This document shows, piece after piece, positions 60,037 to 64,000 of a stretch of DNA of 64,000 nt; position 1 is the stretch's first letter, and each line of letters starts with the position of its first letter. The position numbers and the translations under genes are program-made. This DNA is from CAVONV01 sp963697355. Its GTDB lineage: Bacteria > Acidobacteriota > Vicinamibacteria > Marinacidobacterales > DATDRI01. The stretch lies in the NCBI GenBank assembly GCA_963697355.1, contig CAVONV010000011.1, positions 186,001 through 250,000 on the forward strand, in the 5' to 3' direction. The notes below the pieces were generated by a model. That model was not told where the DNA came from, did not search any database, and was given only the letters and a program-made list of their open reading frames with translations.

Positions 60037-61339
60037 AGTCACCGATCTTGTTGCGACGTCGGCGAAACGTCTCTTCGACGTAGCGGGTGACCTCCGGGCG
60101 GGCGTACTCCCCTGCTTCCGCCAAGGCCCGGATGAGCTCATCGGTGAAGGCCGTCACGATCTTCGCACCCCAGTAGCCGTCGGACATGTCCATCTCGACG
60201 AAGGCAAGGTTCGGGTAGTTTGCCTTCCACTTGTCGGCGTTGAAGAGATCCGCTTCAAACCAGCCCACTTCCGGATACGGGATACGGCACAAGGCCTCCC
60301 AGGGACGCTCCCATTTCCCCAGCGTCACGAGCGTCTTGCCCATGGCCGAGCCGTCGAACATGTACTCGTAGCCCACTCGACAAGGTCCGTTGACGAAATC
60401 CCCGCTTCCCACGGTGGAGCCGAAGTCCATGAAGTAGTGCTTGACGAAGCTCCGGTCCTCCACCGTCACATAGGTGTCGTAGGTGTTGACTTCTTTGACA
60501 TCCACGTGGTTGTACCAGGAGGCGATCACGCGGAGGCCTCTGAGCTCTCGCCTGAGCTCATGTGGTACGAGGTCGTTCGGATCATCTTTGCGCGTACCCC
60601 AATAAGGAAAGGCCCCGAGGGGTTTGCCAGGAATGAAATGACTGGCCATCCCCCGGAACGAGCCGTCCGGCCGTCGATGAACTCTCGACAGCTGCTCGAC
60701 CAAGTCTTTGGAACTCATCGGCCTCTCTCTGCCAACCGGATCCTCGTAAACCGATTCCTCATTGACGGTGAGATCTTCGGCCCGGAAGGTCACAATCGAG
60801 TTATGGGGAGCGTTGTAACCCGCTGCATACATGAGAAGCGAACCGATCCGGTCGGCAGCGGAGTTTCGTTCAGGCCCGGTGGGTAAATCGAATTTCAGAA
60901 CGAAGCGTTGCCCCGACGTGTCGTGGATCCGGAGTCCGGGAGTGTATCCCGCCGTCTTGAGCTTCTCAGCAACCCACTTACCTCCAACTGGTGCGAGGCC
61001 CGGCGGTCCCTCCAGCAATTCTCGAGGCGTAATCGCCTTTCGACCAATACGGTTGGTGAACCATGTCGAATCAGGCACCTCGTCCCAAGCGTTGACGTTC
61101 AATGCCGGCCGGTTAGACATCCGGCGCGCGGTATACCCGAGGTCAATGTGGCGTAGCCACATATTCCGCATGCGATCATAGAGCTCGGAAACATCACGTT
61201 CCTTAGGCTCTTCAATATTTCTGTCATCCGGATCCACCCACAGGGGCGGCTTGAGCAAGCGACGTGAGTCGTTGTTGGCCACTGCGGGAACGGCGGCCAC
61301 AAGCAGCACACCAACGATATATGGGGCATGTCGTCTCAT
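59993..61339 (-). CDS. Exported atypical kinase-like protein, N-terminal part (frameshifted)
   Basis: Signal peptide HAPYIVGVLLVAAVPAVANN, then about 430 residues. Motifs are spaced as in protein kinases: a candidate ATP Lys in RFVLKFDLP, a catalytic loop-like NHVDVKEVNTYD (Asp followed by Lys +2 and Asn +5), and DFG in HYFMDFGSTVGSG 25 residues after the Asp. This resembles HipA/Fam20/CotH-like atypical kinases more than Hanks kinases, but I do not recognise the family. The frame leaves the true sequence near 60036 (see adjacent part); full length would be about 563 residues. ATG 61339 overlaps the stop of the Omp85-like gene, so translation is coupled. Confidence 0.7.
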   Translation of the reverse strand: MRRHAPYIVGVLLVAAVPAVANNDSRRLLKPPLWVDPDDRNIEEPKERDVSELYDRMRNMWLRHIDLGYTARRMSNRPALNVNAWDEVPDSTWFTNRIGRKAITPRELLEGPPGLAPVGGKWVAEKLKTAGYTPGLRIHDTSGQRFVLKFDLPTGPERNSAADRIGSLLMYAAGYNAPHNSIVTFRAEDLTVNEESVYEDPVGRERPMSSKDLVEQLSRVHRRPDGSFRGMASHFIPGKPLGAFPYWGTRKDDPNDLVPHELRRELRGLRVIASWYNHVDVKEVNTYDTYVTVEDRSFVKHYFMDFGSTVGSGDFVNGPCRVGYEYMFDGSAMGKTLVTLGKWERPWEALCRIPYPEVGWFEADLFNADKWKANYPNLAFVEMDMSDGYWGAKIVTAFTDELIRALAEAGEYARPEVTRYVEETFRRRRNKIGDLLARCGDAARGLRA

Positions 61340-62703
61340 GGTCGATAGTTGGGATAGCGCACCGGCCCACCCAAGGGTCGAGGTAAACGGCCGCCAAAGC
61401 TAATGTGGACGATGAACCCTTCTTCACTGCTCGAAAACTCAATCGTGAATTGAGTTCCCGTTCGGTTCTTGAAGCGGAAACCGGCCCCGTACGTACGATG
61501 CCAGTCCTTGAAGTTCAATTGTTCCGTGTTTTGGAAGATCTGCCCCTCGTCGAAGAAGACATTGAATTCCACATTGGGATGCAGGGCCACACGGTACTCG
61601 AGGGTGGCGTTAATCATGTTCCGGCCGTAGAACCGATCGAGATTGAAACCGCGAAGGGTCGTGGAACCTCCTGTCCGAGGATACAGATAGAAAGGTATGG
61701 GATCACTACCTCGCTGTTCCCGGTTCATCCGCGTAAAAGCCTGGGCCACGAGAACACTTCGTCTCGGCGCAATAGGAAGGCGCCCTTCGACAGAACCTTC
61801 GATACGGATATATTGAACATGAGAGTCTCCGAATCCGTCTTGATACGAAACACCGAGATCGGTTCGTCCTCCCAGGCCGTATTCGCCCCGGAGGCCGTTC
61901 AATCCTAAAAACAACCCGATACCCTGAAGCGAAACTCTTTCGTTGAGGCCGGGAACGTCTTCGCCAAAGACCTCCTCTATGGAGGGACGCGTGCCTCTCG
62001 TCGTGCCTAGAGCCTTCAAAAAGGCGACCGTGTACTCGGTTCCCAACGTGACGCGAGGAAAAGGCTCGATTTCCCAGCGAGCTGAAAAAGCGGTTTGCCG
62101 AAGCGCGAAACTGGAAGCGTCTTCCAAACTGGAGTGTTGCCCAAAGCCGTAGTAGGGCTCGTTGGGGCGCCATTGATAAGTGGTATAAAGCGTCAGGCTC
62201 GATTCACGAATGGGTGCAGTGAAAACGCTGGCGCCGAACTCCTGATACCCCGACAGGGGTGAGAAACGCCCGAGCAAACTGAGAGCAGTGACTCCGGGTG
62301 TGGGCTCGATAGGCCGCGGAACCTGAAAGACCGTCCCAATTCCCATCCCCGACCCCTCACCCATGCCTCCGAATAAGGGTCTAAAGCCCGCCCTGCCCAG
62401 TTTTTGTTGGAAGTCGAAAATCTTCTCTCGTATCTTGTTTTTCTCGAAGGCAATGAGTCCCTTCTCCATACCGCTGAAGAGCTTTCCGAAGGGCCAGCCC
62501 AAAACCAAGAACGGTCCGCTACCCTTGGGCCTCATGGCGGCGTCGACCTCCTCCTGAGTGGTGATACGTCCGTCGAATGGTGACGTCTCACGGGTTTCGT
62601 TCGGTTGTTCGTCCTTTTCGGTCTGGGCCTGGGTAGGTGGGGCAAGGAGCGAGATTACGCCGAAACACAACGCCGTCCGCATTCTGCAGGGGCGCCTCGA
62701 CAT
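61336..62703 (-). CDS. Omp85/BamA-like surface antigen beta-barrel
   Basis: A 455-residue outer-membrane protein. Signal peptide RTALCFGVISLLAPPTQAQ, a short N-terminal region without clear POTRA repeats, and a bacterial surface antigen (D15) barrel with conserved elements (TTLRGFNLDRFYGRNMINAT, LEYRVALHPNVEFNVFFDEG, GAGFRFKNRTGTQFTIEFSS, GFIVHISFGG). ATG 62703 follows GAGGAGG by six to seven bases. The last four bases overlap the start of the kinase-like gene. Such barrels without POTRA often act as ligand- or enzyme-secreting pores (TamA- or patatin-type). The coupled neighbour may be its passenger or partner. Confidence 0.85.
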   Translation of the reverse strand: MSRRPCRMRTALCFGVISLLAPPTQAQTEKDEQPNETRETSPFDGRITTQEEVDAAMRPKGSGPFLVLGWPFGKLFSGMEKGLIAFEKNKIREKIFDFQQKLGRAGFRPLFGGMGEGSGMGIGTVFQVPRPIEPTPGVTALSLLGRFSPLSGYQEFGASVFTAPIRESSLTLYTTYQWRPNEPYYGFGQHSSLEDASSFALRQTAFSARWEIEPFPRVTLGTEYTVAFLKALGTTRGTRPSIEEVFGEDVPGLNERVSLQGIGLFLGLNGLRGEYGLGGRTDLGVSYQDGFGDSHVQYIRIEGSVEGRLPIAPRRSVLVAQAFTRMNREQRGSDPIPFYLYPRTGGSTTLRGFNLDRFYGRNMINATLEYRVALHPNVEFNVFFDEGQIFQNTEQLNFKDWHRTYGAGFRFKNRTGTQFTIEFSSSEEGFIVHISFGGRLPRPLGGPVRYPNYRP

Positions 62704-62917
62704 GCCGTCCTCCTCGAAATGAAAAGACGAAGAGCCGAGATTCCGGAAGGCCTTGGGAGGCTAGTGGGGATGGGCTATGTTTTTTTGTCGGAGAGGTCCT
62801 CCCTCCTCTCCTGATCGTTAGCCGCTATTGCGTCGTAAAGACCCGCCAACAACTTGGCTTAGGATAAGTCACCTCTATTCAATATGTCAAGCTTGTTTCC
62901 GTAGCCTGAGCAGGATC

Positions 62918-63790
62918 TCAGAGCGAGACAAACGCCTCACGCATAGTCGTGAGCGTGCTAGTGAGTGCCTCTCTCGGAACTTTGGTGACGAGTGGTTTGA
63001 CGAGCCACAAGAAAATTCTCGGGATAGAGCGGCTCAGACTGATGGACTCACATTCCAAGATGACGCCTCTCCTCGGCCCGAATGGAGCCGGAAAAACCGA
63101 GACCTGCTCGAATCGCCAGTAAGCGTTCCACCGCCACATGTAGCCGCTGTCCTTACCCAACGGTTTCTCTCGTTCCTTGGGCGTCCCGACGTTCTCCAAT
63201 TGTGCGATCTTGGTAGCCACGGACTTGCTCGATGCCTTATCTGGCCCGTGCCGACGGTACTCCACCGTATGCTCCGTATTGAAATGAACCGTCCGGATGC
63301 TCTTACCCACCACTCTCAAGAAGACCTGAAGGACATCGCCATCTCTGGAGATGAGGCGAGAATCCTCGACTTGCTTGAAGCGATTCTTCAATTCCGCGCT
63401 TTCTTGGAACCACTCCAGGAATTCATCGATACCGACGTCGCGAATCAAAACCCCACCTAGCCAGTGATGGACCATTCCCTTGGGGATCTCGATGGTCTTC
63501 CCCTCTTCGTTTCGCGTCTCCATCTGCTGCATGAAGATCCCACCGGACAGCACGGACTCGCGGGCTTTGGTTGCATCCGAGATGGGCAGGGACTCTCGAG
63601 CCAGGAATTTTTCGTCGGACTCGAGCTCGCTCTTGATTCTCGACTCGGTCAGTTGAATGTACCGTACCCAGGCTCTCACGGTCTCAGGCTGGAGCTCCGC
63701 GGCAAAGGTCCCACGACCCAAGAAAATGGCCAAGGCGAAAACGACAATCGTCCCCAGAGAGGGCTTTTGTTGAGATCTGTGGTCCAGCAC
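62918..63790 (-). CDS. Exported START/cyclase-like protein
   Basis: A 290-residue exported protein of a family I recall as acidobacterial hypotheticals with a START/polyketide-cyclase-like fold: IPKGMVHHWLGGVLI, VFLRVVGKSIRTVHFNTEHT, WRWNAYWRFE, ILECESISLSRSIP. The signal segment is GTIVVFALAIFLGRGTFAAE. GTG 63790 (VLDHRSQQKPS) sits just before it, behind AAAAGAG; the frame extends to 63889. An 11-residue insert, SVFPAPFGPRR, interrupts the usual loop between WRFE and ILECES. The role, probably lipid binding, is inferred only from the fold. Confidence 0.7.
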   Translation of the reverse strand: MLDHRSQQKPSLGTIVVFALAIFLGRGTFAAELQPETVRAWVRYIQLTESRIKSELESDEKFLARESLPISDATKARESVLSGGIFMQQMETRNEEGKTIEIPKGMVHHWLGGVLIRDVGIDEFLEWFQESAELKNRFKQVEDSRLISRDGDVLQVFLRVVGKSIRTVHFNTEHTVEYRRHGPDKASSKSVATKIAQLENVGTPKEREKPLGKDSGYMWRWNAYWRFEQVSVFPAPFGPRRGVILECESISLSRSIPRIFLWLVKPLVTKVPREALTSTLTTMREAFVSL

Positions 63791-64000
63791 GGCTCTTTTC
63801 GATAGGTACCAATGGCCAAGTGAAGATATATTACTATGAAGATCGTGTTCTTTCCACTGTGCGAAGACCATCACATGGCCCCACGACAATCATGTCCTTC
63901 ATTGAAATCACGAATGACGAATGTTAGCCTCTGGCTAGTTCCTGGGAGATAGATCCTTGGTTATTCCTTCCCAAACACGCCTCGGAGTCTACGAAGTCGT

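Noticed and set aside
59272..60090. 272-codon plus-strand frame through the repeat region into the kinase-like gene
   Set aside because: It is translation of repeats (KFVSDAVDV) followed by antisense of a supported gene.
63062..63110. Walker A motif GPNGAGKT on the plus strand as a possible ABC gene remnant
   Set aside because: No signature, Walker B or other ABC motif follows in any plus-strand frame; kept only as an oddity of the insert.

Overview
The window looks like a chromosomal stretch of an uncultured Acidobacteriota, probably Vicinamibacteria- or Thermoanaerobaculia-like. That placement is inferred from gene content: TonB-dependent receptors with an N-terminal carboxypeptidase-regulatory domain, an orphan MacB/FtsX-type (ADOP-like) permease, serine/threonine kinases with TPR tails, an ECF sigma factor of the kinase-associated type, a DUF885 protein and a PilZ/DUF4388 response regulator. 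I found no rRNA, tRNA, CRISPR array, transposase or phage gene.

Layout. 0-5.4 kb: truncated DUF885 protein, DUF4388-receiver-PilZ regulator, PfkB sugar kinase, Tat-exported aldo/keto reductase with a C-terminal Cys cluster, PilZ protein. 5.7-11.4 kb: TonB-dependent receptor with a strong terminator, then an orphan ABC permease. 11.6-18.9 kb: two tandem exported zincin-like paralogues, a STAS protein, an S9 peptidase, an MltB-like transglycosylase and another exported HExxH protein. 19-25.5 kb: ornithine aminotransferase, LemA plus M48 protease, a small ORF behind a long hairpin, and a FetAB-like ABC pair. 25.9-29.1 kb: threonine aldolase, then a small heat-shock operon (two Hsp20 and a short J-protein) with a recognisable promoter. 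29.2-40.1 kb: one long minus-strand MoxR-DUF58-BatABCDE-type operon ending in a TonB-dependent receptor. 40.3-45.7 kb: sirtuin, small barrel, two FadL/PorV-like barrels in tandem, DUF4097-like lipoprotein. 46-51.4 kb: a tightly overlapping signalling cassette (ECF sigma, FHA protein, TPR/transmembrane/ATPase, ATPase-kinase fusion). 51.6-56.2 kb: GH97 glycosidase and alpha-glucan phosphorylase. 56.3-63.8 kb: Ser/Thr kinase with TPRs, a secreted kinase-like protein coupled to an Omp85-like barrel, and a START-like exported protein.

Two themes cut across the genes. First, intergenic spaces carry degenerate octamer-phased arrays (GAGTWCTY or its complement), a perfect 13-copy heptamer array, and at least three copies of a hairpin-forming repeat; another repeat type has entered a kinase gene in frame. 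Second, several genes are broken by single-base shifts whose downstream frames still encode the expected protein (TPR/ATPase, GH97 three times, secreted kinase-like protein, possibly ornithine aminotransferase). This points to uncorrected indels in the assembly or to very recent decay.

The most promising candidate for an undescribed system is the 46-51.4 kb cassette. It puts a sigma factor, a phosphothreonine reader, a membrane TPR-ATPase and a cytosolic ATPase-kinase fusion into one translationally coupled unit. The second is the Omp85-like barrel coupled to an exported protein with canonically spaced kinase motifs (DxKxxN, DFG).
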